NCBI GenBank assembly: GCA_019426215.1
Contig: CM033396.1
Span: 21,343,101-21,407,100, forward strand
Reading direction: 5' to 3'
Source of the DNA: Buddleja alternifolia
Taxonomy: Eukaryota; Streptophyta; Magnoliopsida; Lamiales; Scrophulariaceae
Length of the DNA stretch: 64,000 bases
Shown in pieces: positions 24,650-36,197 of the stretch (positions are counted from its first letter, which is position 1; every line of letters starts with the position of its first letter). A program made the translations under genes and the position numbers. Under the pieces are notes generated by a model. The model saw only the letters and a list, made by a program, of their open reading frames with translations. It did not search any database and was not told the DNA's origin.

Positions 24650-25850
24650 CCAAATTCTCACCTGAGAACAATTCCGGGTAGTGTCTTCGCATGTAAACCT
24701 CGGTTTCCCAAGTTGCTTCTTCTAGATTGTCGTGATTTTCCTATAACACCTTTACCATTGGGATGCTTTTAGTCCACAGCTCACGCACTTTCTTGTCCAC
24801 AATCTTTATCGGTTTTTCTTCATAAGTCAAATTGTTCTGAATTGGTATTGCATCCACCTTGAGTACATGTTCAGGATCGGGTCGGTATTTCTTTAACCTG
24901 CTTGCGTGAAAGACATCGTGCAAACCAGAGAGTGCTGGTGAGAGTGCCAGTCGATATGCTACTTTTCCAACTCTTTCCAAGGTCTTGAAAGGTCCAACAA
25001 ATCTAGGACTTAACTTTCCACCTTTCTTAGGTTGAATGATGCCGCTCCGAGGAGATAGCCGCAAGAAAACCTCATCTCTGACGAAAAATTCTAAGTCTTT
25101 TCTTCTTTGATCGGCGTAACTCTTCTGACGACTCTGTGCAGCTTTCATTCGTTCCTGGACAATTTGGATTTTATCTATAGCTTCTTGTACCAATTTCAAT
25201 TGTGGGAACGTTGTTTGTCCCTGATTTTTCCTCTTAGGAATCCATGTATCTCCAACTTTCCAACGAATTGGGGACCTGCACTTTCTCCCATATAAGGCTT
25301 CATATGGTGCCATTCCAATTATGGCCTGATAGCTATTGTTATAAGCAAATTCTGCTAAAGCTAAGTATTGAGCCCAATTTCCTTTAAATCCAAAACACAT
25401 GCTCGCAACATGTCTTCTAGTATTTGAATGACTATCTCAAATTGTCCATCCAACTGAGGATAAGTTGTCATGCTAATGACTAGCTTAGTTTCCAATGCAA
25501 CATGTATGCTTTTCCAAAATTGTGAGAGGAATGAGAGGAACCACTGCTCAATGGTATGGATCTCTGGACTCTACTAAGGACAAGGTTAACTAAAACACCA
25601 TGCCGTCTCACAATTTCCTTAACGTACCATCAAGCTAACTTAGAGAGGTTCTACCTCCCGGACGGGCAAGAAATGAGCTCATTTTGTGAGCCCATCCACA
25701 ATTATCCCAATAGAATCATAGCCACTTGTAGCTTGGGGCAAATCAGTTATAAAGTTCGCTGTTAGATATTCACCTTTCCATTCCGGTATTTTTGTTTTTA
25801 AAGGTGGTAAGAGTCCAGAAGATCGTTAAGGTTTGATGTTTTGATTTCAC
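24650..25850 (-). pseudogene. Chromovirus integrase and chromodomain remnant
   Basis: The longest piece (24741-25400) contains AEFAYNNSYQAIIGMAPYEA and GRKCRSPIRW, diagnostic of the plant Ty3/gypsy integrase C-terminal region. It is followed by a GPF-type motif (LSPRFVGPFKTLERVG) and HDVFHASRLKKY. A stop (VL*ENHD, about 24738) then interrupts a chromodomain-like tail, NLEEATWETEVYMRRHYPEL, which would direct integration to marked chromatin in an intact element. Upstream, beyond a stop, the frame shows LEDMLRACVLDLKG; a decayed zinc-binding segment (CFTCQQVK) lies near 25850. Stops and frameshifts make it non-functional. Confidence 0.8.
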
Positions 25851-26129
25851 TTGTTGACATGTAAAGCATCGTGAGACATAATTAGTGACTTGGCTGTTCA
25901 GATTGACTAACCAGTAATATTCCTTAATTCCTTATGCATCTCATTACTGCCAAGGTATATGGTCTTTTTCAAGCGACGAGCTTCATCAAGTATAACCTTC
26001 TTCACACTAGTGTCATTTGGTACATACACCCTATTTTAAACTATATCAGGCCGTCTTCCCAGATATGAAATTCACGCCTATATTTCTTGAAGGGTCTTCT
26101 CTCTTAAGTTCTTGAATATAGATCTTTCT

Positions 26130-26450
26130 CTAGTGCAACTTTGATCCAAGAACATTGGGTTCTACTTTGATATTAGCACACAAGATGTGTAATCCAAATT
26201 CTTTTGTATTCCAAAAATTCACATCCTTCCACATCCTCCATCCGTTATCCATTAATCTTGCAACACTCCTTTTCTGACTTAAAGCATCTGCTTCTACATT
26301 AGATTTTCTAAGATGGGTTTGGATTGAACACTTGTAGTCTTCAAGAAGTTTCATTCTCTTTGTTTGTCTCAAATTCAACTCTTTTTGAGAGAATAGATAC
26401 TTAAAACTTTTGTAGTCGGTATGATGCTCCATACAAGTAATGTCTCCACT
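26130..26450 (-). pseudogene. Chromovirus RNase H remnant
   Basis: The minus strand encodes HTDYKSFKYLFSQKELNLRQ and, further on, RKSNVEADALSQK. These correspond to the Ty3 RNase H end pattern 'TDHKSLKYLF.QK.LN.RQ...ANVVADALSRK'. It lies between the RT and integrase remnants in the expected order. The N-terminal RNase H part is broken by stops. Confidence 0.75.
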
Positions 26451-26799
26451 TTGTTATTTCATAAATAATGGAGGCTACTGCCATATCATGGGTTGGGTAG
26501 TTCTATTCGTAGGGTTTGTGTTTACCCTATACATATCTCTTTACCATTTTGCATAAGCATACATCCAAGTCCCTCCTTAGAGACATCACCATAAACTCCA
26601 AAATTATCATTTCCATTAGGAAGTTCTAAAATGCGTTGTTGTGAGCCTTTTCTCTAACTCTTGGAAGCTTGACTTAGACTCATCATTCTATTCAACTTCA
26701 TCTTCCTTTGAGTTAGTTGAGATAAATGTCCTGCTATCTTAGAGAAATTCTTGACAAATCTCCGATAGTATCCTGCTAATCCGAGAAAGCTTCTTGCTT

Positions 26800-27500
26800 T
26801 TTTTTTTTCTCAGGTCTTTTCCATTCCAAAATAGATTCTACCTTCGAGGGGTCGACATAGATTCCATTACCCATAATCACATGACCTAAGAAGGCAACCT
26901 TAGTTAACCCAAACTCACACTTGCTAATTTCACGTAGAGCTTGTTGTCTCTTAAGACTGGCAATACAATCCTTAAGTGTCGTTCATGATTTTCTTTGGTC
27001 TTAGATATAGACAATGATGTCGTTTATAAATATCACCGCAAGCGATCCAAATTAGAAGGTAATATACTATGCATAATATCCATAAGGGTTGTTGGGGTAT
27101 TGGTCAATCCAACTGGCATTTCAACAAACTCATATTGTCCGTATCTTGTTTGGAAAGTGGTCTTAAGTTCATCTTCATTGTTAATTCTTAATTGATCATA
27201 TCCTTGTTGCAAATCAAGCTTAGAATCTAACGTAGCTCCTTGGAGTTGGTCAAACAATTCTTCAATTCATGGAAGAGGACACTTGTTCTTGATGGTTACA
27301 CTATTTAACCCCCGGTATTCTACACCTAGCCCTAATGATCTGTCTTTCTTCTTGCCAAATAACACTAGAGCTCCCCACAGAGACGTATTAGGTTCAATAA
27401 ATCCTATCTCCACAACTTTAATAGCTAAGCTTTCCTTATATTGGAGTAGTTCGGAGTAAACGCTCGATGGCGAACTCCCTTCCCTATCTGTTGGTAAAGA
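26800..27500 (-). pseudogene. Chromovirus reverse transcriptase remnant with mutated active site
   Basis: The minus strand shows LDLQQGYDQLRI, RYGQYEFVEMPVGLTN, then FINDI at 27018-27032 and KCEFGLTKVAFLGHVI. In the family the active-site motif is F-I/V-D-D-I. Here the first catalytic Asp is Asn, so the enzyme would be inactive even without the stops. Reading frame is lost shortly after the motif. Confidence 0.8.
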
Positions 27501-28349
27501 GATTAAAATTCAGGAACTACAAATACTTATTTAATATTCACTTTATCTTTTGTCTTGTTAATCATGGAAGCTCAATATTGTTCCCTTTCTTTCCAAAGTG
27601 TCTTTTGCACCATAACAACTGAAATGATAGGTGCTAAAGTAATCCTTATGTTCCCCTACTAGATCTGTAATCAACTTACCAGATGCAAAAGACTTCACAA
27701 ACCTTGTAAGATAATCTATTAGGCATGATGATAAGACAACTAATCCATTTCTAGAACATTGTCTTACTCTTGTATAGGTAGCACTATAAGACCAGTTGTA
27801 AACGATTTTCCACTAATCATTATGTTACTGGACTTAAATCACTGAATCCATAACCATGCCACTATCCTTTCGTGTAGTAACTTCTAAGTTAACTTTTATA
27901 GTACGATCAAAAATTAAAATAGTCATTTATAATCACCTTTCCTGTATCACATCCAAAAATTATTCTGTAATATCAATAAACTATCACTGTACTAAAGAAA
28001 CTACATGAAAGCTAATTTCCCACTTGTTTTCTCATAAGTAGGAGGTTGAGTAATTAATGTAATTCCTCTTGTTCACAAGAATATTCATCCTTCATTCTAT
28101 TACACCTTTTCCGATTCAAGTGTCTCTTTGCAATCAAAGCACCTATAGTGTTTTATTCTAGACACGTTCCTAGCTCAGCCCTACAATTGTAATCAATCAT
28201 CGCTTGGTCAGCCGCCCAAACAATGGTTTGTCACAATTTAAGTACTGAAACACTATATCTCCAACCTTATTATCATATCGAACTCTCACTTAATACCTAA
28301 AACCACAGTCCGAGGAACCTATCCCGGAATAGCTCAGGCACTAGCCCAA
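27501..28349 (-). pseudogene. Residual gag/protease region of the chromovirus
   Basis: About 850 bp between the RT remnant and the primer site, where a full element would carry gag and protease (normally over 1.5 kb). I see only a possible zinc-knuckle scrap near 28130 (minus strand, CFDCKE) and many stops, so most of gag has been deleted or decayed beyond recognition. Confidence 0.4.
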
Positions 28350-28361
28350 GCTCTGATACCA
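28350..28361 (-). other. Initiator tRNA-Met primer binding site of the chromovirus
   Basis: Plus strand GCTCTGATACCA is the complement of TGGTATCAGAGC, the canonical primer site. It lies two bases from the 5' LTR end. Confidence 0.9.
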
Positions 28362-28924
28362 TCTGTAACGCCCTCAAATTTAATCCTAAAGAATCCAACA
28401 CGAAAGCGTCAACACGCCCTCAATTTAATCCTAAAGAATCCAACACGAAAGCGTTATCCTATCCTTACAGAAGTACAAACCAAATTCTGGACACAATTAA
28501 ACAATTCATCTTATCGGGTCACAACCCCAATACATCAACTAAATAGCTATGCGAACTTAATATACATGAGTCAATCTACATCATTCACCTCTAGGATAGT
28601 CCGAGTTTATACTCCGATCCTTCAAGCTAGTTTCACTTCTTGACTTGCTTATAACTGGAAAGAGGAAAGTGAAGTACATAAGCAAAGGCTTAGTGAGCGC
28701 CAGTGTACGTGTGAAAGGTGCTTAAAATAGTTTTAGACCCCAAAGTGATAAATTAATAAGGTGAAAACAATAATAGTTTCTATTTTTCAAACGCTCATTA
28801 AAAGGCGAGTAAGAATGACATTTGCGTTCAAGCAGTAGCTGGTATGACACCAGGATCTTAGTATACATACGATAAAGTTTTAAAACATGCATTTTAAAAA
28901 GTGTGCAGTCAATGTAAGTACCAC

Positions 28925-29024
28925 GTACAAGACTCAATGCAAGTATCATGTACAAGACTCAATGCAAGTATCATGTACAAGACTCAATGCAAGTATCATG
29001 TACCAGACTCAATGCAAGTATCAT
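28925..29024. repeat. 25-bp tandem array, four units (direct arm)
   Basis: Same unit and same fourth-unit variant as at 22308-22407. Confidence 0.9.
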
Positions 29025-30393
29025 GTACAAGACATGTTTAAGTAACACGTACACGTCACGCTTAAGCAGTAGGGGGCCATGTTAGCAATACTATCGTGTC
29101 CGATGATTTACCCATAGCACTTTGGGTCCCTCTGCTTCTTCCTTATCACCCCTGAACACGCGGCTTAAAAGCCATCACCTTATACCTCCAATTAAATGAT
29201 CATTTACCTTTGAAAAATTTATCTAAGGTCTTTTAAAAAAATTTAGAACATTTATGAAAAAAACAAATTTCACCCACAATTATTGAGTTTATGATTTTTT
29301 AACAATTCATACACTAAAACTGCACAAATCTGTTTTTATGCCTCTTATCGACCTTTTGGGGAAGATTGAAATTAAGCCTAGTTTTCATTAAGGTAACTTG
29401 TTGTGCATGTTTGTATAGTTATTAGGACCTCATAGACTACCCCGGGTGGACTTTAGACGAGTTAGAAAATGAGTTTCTGATATAATTTCGCTTAGCAGGT
29501 GTTGTCGGTGAGATGAACAAGGACAATGCCGTATAAGCTTGGACGTAGTGTGAGTGCCTCTAAAAAGTATAGTTATATGTCTTTCAAAACTGCAGGGAGC
29601 ACATTGTATATATATCTATATACTTTCATCATGCTTTCAATACTTCACATGAAAATGAATTTCAACACTTTCAAATCAAATCATGGACTCAGTTTGCATT
29701 AACCATTTCTTGGCACGTTTCAAAGACACATCTTGCGAGAATAATTTTCCAGGCAGGTTTTGTGAAAATGATTTCAAGAAAACATTCTTTTGATGAAATT
29801 CTGGAAAAAAAAAATATTTGCTCGATTCAATATTCTTTCGTGAGCCAAAACGCTTCATTTAATCATTCGTGACATACATGATTGCATACTTGTTTCAAAT
29901 GCATATTTTACAAGCATGATTTCAAAATAAACATCGGTTTTTATGGATTTCGTTGAAGTACTCCATCTTTTGGTTCTTGTATCATGATCATTTGTCGTGA
30001 TGGTGTTCTTGTGACATGTTTCATCTTGCGTGGCTGTGTTGGGCCCAAGGTCGGGCGATGGATAGGGCAGGGTTTGGCCGGTCAGGCAGGGGCTTGCAGT
30101 CTTAAACAGTTCCCGCTATCCACGTCCAGATCCATGCACCTAGGACGGAGTGCTCTGAGGGTGCATGGGTCATTTATCGTGTGGCATATTCCGGATATGA
30201 CCAAATCGGGCATCGCGAGCCTGCGTGGGGAGGTATAAGGTGATGGCTTTTAAGCCGCGTGTTCAGGGGTGATAAGGAAGAAGCAGAGGGACCCAAAGTG
30301 CTATGGGTAAATCATCGGACGCGATAGTATTGCTAACATGGCCCCCTACTGCTTAAGCGTGACGTGTACGTGTTACTTAAACATGTCTTGTAC

Positions 30394-30518
30394 ATGATAC
30401 TTGCATTGAGTCTGGTACATGATACTTGCATTGAGTCTTGTACATGATACTTGCATTGAGTCTTGTACATGATACTTGCATTGAGTCTTGTACATGATAC
30501 TTGCATTGAGTCTTGTAC
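30394..30518. repeat. 25-bp tandem array, five units (inverted arm)
   Basis: Reverse complement of the array at 22308, with one extra unit. The variant unit lies at the expected end. Confidence 0.9.
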
Positions 30519-31242
30519 GTGGTACTTACATTGACTGCACACTTTTAAAAATGCATGTTTTAAAACTTTATCGTATCTATACTAAGATCCTGGTGTCATA
30601 CCAGCTCCTGCTTGAACGCAAATGTCATTCTTACTCGCCTTTTAATGAGCGTTTGAAAAATAGAAACTATTATTGTTTTCACCTTATTAATTTATCACTT
30701 TGGGGTCTAAAACTATTTTAAGCACCTTTCACACGTACACTGGCGCTCACTAAGCCTTTGCTTATGTACTTCACTTTCCTCCTTCCAGTTATAGGCAAGT
30801 CAAGAAGTGAAACTAGCTTGAAGGATCGGAGTATAAACTCGGACTATCCTAGAGGTGAATGATGTAGATTGACTCATGTATATTAAGTTCGCATAGCTAT
30901 TTAGTTGATGTATTGGGGTTGTGACCCGATAAGATGAATTGTTTAATTGTGTCCAGAATTTGGTTTGTACATCTGTAAGGATAGGATAACGCTTTCGTGT
31001 TGGATTCTTTAGGATTAAATTGAGGGCGTGTTGACGCTTTCGTGTTGGATTCTTTAGGATTAAATTTGAGGGCGTTACAGATTATTATTATTATAGAGTG
31101 AAATGAAAGTGGAATACTAGATCCTTTAATTTACCTAAGATGTATAATCTAAGATCTCCCTTGAACATATGTCTAAGATCCTAGGTCATGTCCTAATGCT
31201 TTAGATAGAAACTAGTCGACTAAAAAAAACTCGGGTATCACA

Positions 31243-31349
31243 GTTATCGCGGGGGATCGGCTAATGAACATAAAAGGAAAATCCACCTTAGCAACATTGG
31301 AATAATAATATGAGAACGTGTGTATAACAAAAATTGATTAATTTGTGCT
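31243..31349. other. Short unassigned segment between chromovirus and Athila LTR remnant
   Basis: Continues from the left flank at 21745 once the chromovirus is removed. No feature recognised; probably the end of the Copia-type DNA or the decayed start of the Athila LTR. Confidence 0.4.
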
Positions 31350-31623
31350 AATGCATGTGTCTTAGTTGCTCTCTTCCATAGCTATCTTGTTTCATCACTT
31401 TGTTTTCATTATCTTGTTTACCCATTGTTTCTAATTTATTTAAATTTTCAACTATAATCTTTCAGTTAATTCTTTGTTCTTTCAGTTGAAGTTTGCTTGC
31501 TTTGAATTCAACAGTCTAAAATACAAGTCTCTGTGAGATCGACAATCTGGACTTATTATCCAGTTTATTACTATACACGACCAGTCCACTTGGTATGCAA
31601 ACACGATCGGATTTCTCATGTCA
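31350..31623 (+). mobile_element. 3' end of the 5' LTR of an old Athila element (Athila-A)
   Basis: Contains ACAAGTCTCTGTGAGATCGA and TTATTACTATACACGACCAG, which match the U5 end of the complete Athila LTR here (its minus-strand reading near 43380-43460). It ends ...CTCATGTCA just before a tRNA-Asp type primer site. The 5' part is lost or unrecognisable. Confidence 0.7.
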
Positions 31624-31629
31624 AGTTTT

Positions 31630-31646
31630 TGGCGTCGTTGTCGGGG
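31630..31646 (+). other. tRNA-Asp type primer site, decayed
   Basis: TGGCGTCGTTGTCGGGG compared with the perfect TGGCGCCGTTGCCGGGG of the young element: two C-to-T changes, one of them at a CpC/CpG-type site. Confirms an Athila-lineage element on the plus strand. Confidence 0.85.
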
Positions 31647-31729
31647 ACTTGTTTAATTTTAGTTTTTGATTTTATTCCAAGTTTTTAGTATTTACTTTAT
31701 TTCCATTTTTGTTTCAGGACTAGCTAGCA

Positions 31730-32114
31730 ATGGCTGGCAACTTTCCAGATATGAACCTTCCAGAGAACCAAATATGGTTGTAAAATGTCATTCAAGCATG
31801 TCATGCGCAAGAGTTCTTTCCATCACCAATCCAAGTGAGATTTCCAACTACGGGGGAACAAGCTTCTTTTTATAGTTTGATATTTCCGTTCAGTCCCATC
31901 GACCCACCCACACAACCACAGGGAACATATCACGTACCTCAACCCTCCTACCATCACAATCAAAGCCCAAGCCAAGGAATTCATCAACCAATTGACCAAG
32001 GGAGAGCTTCTATTGTAGAGGAGAGACTAGATGCCCATATTCGAAAGTGTGATGAAGACAACAATGAACTTTTCCGGATGATTAAAGAAATGCTATGTCA
32101 TATGAGTCAATTAT
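31730..32114 (+). pseudogene. Athila-A gag, N-terminal remnant
   Basis: The ATG at 31730 opens a frame reading GNFPDMNLPENQIWL, matching [15 protein letters not shown] of the intact Athila Gag. A TAA stop follows at 31781-31783. After a large internal gap, ERLDAHIRKCDEDNNELFRM and MLCHMSQL match the pre-C-terminal Gag segment ([20 protein letters not shown]). So most of the capsid region has been deleted, and the reading frame is then cut by the solo LTR at 32115. Confidence 0.75.
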
Positions 32115-34047
32115 TGATAAGAGGTGTTTTTACGTGTTTTTAAGACCGTAATTCTTATGATTTGGATTCACTTATTGCTTAAATCATGTCACATTTGCAT
32201 TTAATAGGTGTGTTAAGTGAATACAGGTAATAAATGGGAATACATGAAGAAAAGGAAAAAAAAACGATGTACAAAACAAGTTCAAGCATGTTTTTCAACA
32301 CCAAGGCGGTTAATGCATCTCCTACCACATTCAAGTGATAATTCTGTACATTTCGAGATGGACTTAGACAAAGTTTCCTTCTACAAAGTTTTATATGTAT
32401 GTCTTAGCTTCAAATGGGAACTTGAAACATCCAAATCCGAGGTCTATAGAGATAATTGTGAAGGAAATACGATTGCTGCGCCGACCAGAGAAGTACATGT
32501 GTCAGGATACGCTCCAGCGCCCTCCTAGTCATGCCTAGGCATGGATAGTCCGAATGTTACTCCTTTTCAGACTAAATTCCAGCATTATATGATGGGTAAG
32601 AATCACTTTTGGCCATAATTCAGCACATGTGTTGAGGGGTTGTCATAAGTGTGTTTCTTGGTAGATTTACTTTATGGGCGCCAAATCAGAAACAACCTCC
32701 TTGTTGAAACGTAATTTAGGTATACTTAGCGACCGAATTGGACAAAATGTCCTTCTGGAAAGTTGTAGATCTGTGTTTTATCTGAACATGGGGACTTAAA
32801 TCATCCAATTTGGAGATCTTTGGAGAAGTTTAGGAGGAAAATACTAAGACTGCGCTGGAAAGCAAGAAAATGGCAGCATGCATGTGTTTTGTTGAAGTTT
32901 TCACATGGTTATTCTTGGTGGAATTCTTAAGGGCCGAAAGTTCAGCATTTTTTAGCTGGTTGGAATCTTAAAAGCCAAACTTTAAGCATCACCTTAGGTG
33001 GAATTCTCATTGGGGAACTTTAATGGGAATTCTTAATGCATACTTTAGTGGAATTTTGGCTATAAAAGGAGGAGGAACCCATACTCTTCATAATTCACTA
33101 TCAATTCCAGATTCTTAGAGGAGAGGGGGGCAGCCCCTAATCTGATTTCTCCACCATTCATCACCATTCTTCATCACTCTTGGAGGGGAAAACTAGAGGA
33201 AGGAAAAGAGCTTGGGGATTGAAGGCTCAACTTCAAGATCCATCATCATTCACCATTTAGGGAGTTTTTAAGAGCTTTTCATTTCATTTATGTCTATGAA
33301 TATTCCTCTTATGTCTTTTATGCTTTCAATTATGAACTAAATTCGTAAGACTAGGGCCATGTAAGGCCAAATTGTGATATATGCTTACAATAGATGATTG
33401 TTGAGGTTGTTCTTATATTGTTATGTGATGTGAATTGTGTTTTAGTCTATCTTGCATATACTTGATCACTATATGTTAGAATCTTAGGCCTAGGTTAATA
33501 TTTCGGGAGAAAATTGACTTAGGGTGCAAGAAATTCACATCATGACCCGCAACTAATGAGGAATTGCCCTACACATAGGTAAAGATTCCCGGGTGAAGTC
33601 GTTCGATTCAAATCGAGTGAACTCTAGTACATTAATGCATGTTTAGTGGTTAGATTTTCGGATAGGGATATTTGGGAAATCACGATCTAAGTATAGGAGT
33701 TTATACGCGAGACATCGGTTATTCTCTACCTTAGGAGTTTTCACCATAACAATATAAGAGTAATTCTACAACAAGAGCCTTTATAAGTATATTTGATCAA
33801 TTTGGACCTAGCATGTGCCTTAGTCTCCCTTTATAATTGCTTTTAATTCATTTGCATAACCTTGTTCTTATTGTACATGCAATTTTACCTATAATTTACT
33901 TTAATTATATTTGTTCTTTTTTTTTGTTAAAATCATAAACTAAAATTCAAGTCTCCGTGGTTCGACAACCCGGACTTTTCATCCACACTTATTACTACAC
34001 ACGACTAGTGCACTTGCTACAATAGCACGTTAGCTTTTAGCGTGTCA
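32115..34047 (+). mobile_element. Solo Athila LTR inserted in the Athila-A gag
   Basis: Plus-strand copy of the LTR of the complete element, starting TGATAAGAGGTGTTTTTACG and ending TTAGCGTGTCA, 1,933 bp. Flanks ATTAT (32110-32114) and ACTAT (34048-34052) are a 5-bp duplication with one mismatch. The gag frame resumes on the right as SSKMSEEALGTLLSDTD. Contains a TATAAAAGG box at about 33060. This is the longest version of the LTR here and keeps both U3 blocks that are each missing from one LTR of the complete element. Confidence 0.85.
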
Positions 34048-34298
34048 ACTATCGAGCAAAATGTCCGAGGAAGCACTCGGAACATTGCTGAGTGACACTG
34101 ACTAGAATTTGAAGGAGCAATGTAATACCGTGGCTTTGAATGAAAGAAAGTTAGAAAATTCAGGAATTTTTTCCCTACATAGCACATCTGAACGTGCAGA
34201 CCATGACATTCGAACGTCCACAGCTGACTCCTCAAGTGATGAGTATTCGACTCCTATCCTTTCTAAGCCCGTTGACATTCATTTACCATATCCCCTAG
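34048..34298 (+). pseudogene. Athila-A gag, C-terminal remnant
   Basis: Reads SEEALGTLLSDTD*NLKEQC, matching [20 protein letters not shown] of the intact polyprotein, with one stop. It continues to PILSKPVDIHLPYPL, matching the segment before the protease. The insertion site of the complete Athila element (34299) cuts it. Confidence 0.8.
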
Positions 34299-36182
34299 TG
34301 ACACGCTAAAAGCTAACGTGCTATTGTAGCAAGTGCACTAGTCGTGTGTAGTAATAAGTGGACTAAAAGTCCGGGTTGTCGAACCACGGAGACTTGAATT
34401 TTAGTTTATGATTTTAACGAAAAAAGAACAAATATAATTAAAGTAAATTATAGGTAAAATGCATACAATAAGAACAAGATTACACAATTGATTTTACACA
34501 AAGTATAAAGGGAGACTAAGGCACATGCTAGGTTCAAATTGATCAATTATACTTATAAAGATTCTAGTTGAAGGATTACGCTTATATTGTTATGGTGAGA
34601 ACTCCGAGGGTAGAGAATAACCGATGTCTCGCGTATAAACTCCTATGCATAGATCGTGATTTCCCAAATATTCCTATCCAGAAATCTAACCACTAAACAT
34701 GCATTAATGTACTAGAGTTCACTCGATTTGAATCGAACAACTTCACCCGGGAATCTTTACCTATGTCTAGGGCAATTCCTCATTAGTTACGGGTCATGAT
34801 GTGAATTTCTTGCACCCTAAGTCAATTTTCTCCCGAAATATTAACCTAGGCATAAGATTCTAACATATAGTGATCAAGTATATGCAAGATAGGCAAAAAC
34901 ACAAATTCACATCACATAACAATATAAGAACAACCTCAACAATCATCTATTATAAGCATATATCACAATTTGGCCTTACATGGCCCTAGTCTTATGAATT
35001 TAGTTCATAATGGATAATATGAAAAACATAAATGAATTAATACACATGTTCATAGACATAATTGAAATGAAAAGCTATAAAAACTCCCTCAAAAGTGAAT
35101 AATGATGGAACTTCAATTGAATCTTCCTTCTCCAATGATGATGATGAATCAAGAATCCTTCTCTCTCCCCTCTTTTCTTCTCTATGGATCGGTCACTTCC
35201 TCCCCCTCTTCTCCAAGAATCTGAAATTGATAGTGAATGATGAAGAGTATGGGTTCCCCCTGCTTTTATAGCCAAAATTCCACTAAAGTATGCATTAAGA
35301 ATTCCCATTAAAGTTCCCCAATGAGAATTCCACCTAAGGTGATGCGTAAAGTTTGGCTTTTAAGATTCCAACCAGCTAAAAAATGCTAAACTTTCGGCCC
35401 TTAAGAATTCCACCAAGAATAACCATGTGAAAACTTCAACAAAACACATGCATGCTGCCATTTTCTAAACTTCTCCAAAGATCTCCAAATTGGATGATTC
35501 AAGTCCCCATGTTCAGATAAAACATAGATTTACAACTTTCCAGAAGGATATTTTGTCCAATTCGGTCGCTAAGTATACCTAAATTACGTTTCAACATGGA
35601 GGTTGTTTCTGATTTGGCGCCCATAAAGTAAATCTACCAAGAAACACACTTATGACAACCCCTCAACACATGTGCTGAATTATGGCCAAAAGTGATTCTT
35701 ACCCATCATATAATGCTGGAATTTAGGCTGAAAAGGAGTAACATTCGGACTATCCATGCCTAGGCATGACTAGGAGGGCGCTGGGGCGTATCCTGACACA
35801 TGTACTTCTCTGTTCGGCGCAGCAATCGTATTTCCTTCACAATTATCTCTATAGACCTCCGATTTGGATGTTTCAAGTTCCCATTTGAAGCTAAGACATA
35901 CATCTAAAACTTTGTAGAAGGAAACTTTGTCTAAGTCGGTCTCGAAATGTACGGAATTATCGCTCGAATGTGGTAGGAGATGCATAAACCGCCTAGGTGT
36001 TGAAAAACATGCTTGAACTTGTTTTGTACATCGTTTTTTTTCCTTTTCTTCATGTATTCCCATTTATTACCTGTATTCACTTAACACACCTATTAAATGT
36101 AAATGTGACATGATTTAAGTAATAAGTGAATCCAAATCATAAGAATTACAGTCTTAAAAACACGTAAAAACACCTCTTATCA
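34299..36182 (-). repeat. 3' LTR of the complete Athila element (1,884 bp)
   Basis: Starts TGACACGCTAAAAGC and ends ACACCTCTTATCA on the plus strand. It carries a U3 segment of about 0.37 kb (roughly 35503-35878) absent from the other LTR and lacks about 45 bp present there. A TATAAAAG box lies at 35263-35270 on the minus strand. Confidence 0.95.
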
Positions 36183-36197
36183 ACACCCCCAAACTTA
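36183..36197 (-). other. Polypurine tract of the complete Athila element
   Basis: Plus strand ACACCCCCAAACTTA, i.e. a TAAGTTTGGGGGTGT reading on the minus strand, next to the 3' LTR. A second similar run lies near 37455. Confidence 0.9.

Larger units (their letters stand above)
21746..31242 (-). mobile_element. Defective chromovirus (Ty3/gypsy, chromodomain type), perfect GTTAT duplication
   Basis: Bounded by GTTAT at 21741-21745 and 31243-31247. The left copy (3' LTR, 21746-24621) starts TGTAACGCCC and ends CGGGTATCACA; the right copy (5' LTR) has the same ends but is rearranged. A Met primer site (28350-28361) and a polypurine tract (24622-24634) fix the minus orientation. The 3.7-kb interior has only decayed gag/pol. 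Colinear LTR parts are about 98-99% identical by eye (about 11 differences in the first 827 bp), so insertion was recent. The dead pol therefore suggests that the element was already defective and was mobilised in trans. Assignment to the Tekay/Del-like branch rests on the TGTAACGCCC LTR and the C-terminal chromodomain-like remnant. Confidence 0.85.
28364..31242 (-). repeat. Rearranged 5' LTR of the chromovirus with an internal inverted LTR copy
   Basis: Three segments compared with the 3' LTR. Segment 28364-29189 is colinear with 21746-22572. Segment 29190 to about 31082 is the reverse complement of about 23611 down to 21746 and runs a few bases past the LTR end into primer-site flank. Segment 31083-31242 is colinear with the last 160 bp (24462-24621). 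The part equivalent to about 23612-24460 is missing. The result is two inverted arms of about 0.83 kb (28364-29189 and 30250-31079) around a spacer of about 1.06 kb. The frames at 28722-28955 (minus) and 30488-30721 (plus) are the same LTR segment in opposite directions. Confidence 0.85.

Noticed and set aside
22105..30721. Near-identical 77-residue frames in three places (22105, 28722, 30488)
   Set aside because: They are three copies of the same chromovirus LTR segment, one inverted; no conserved gene is implied.
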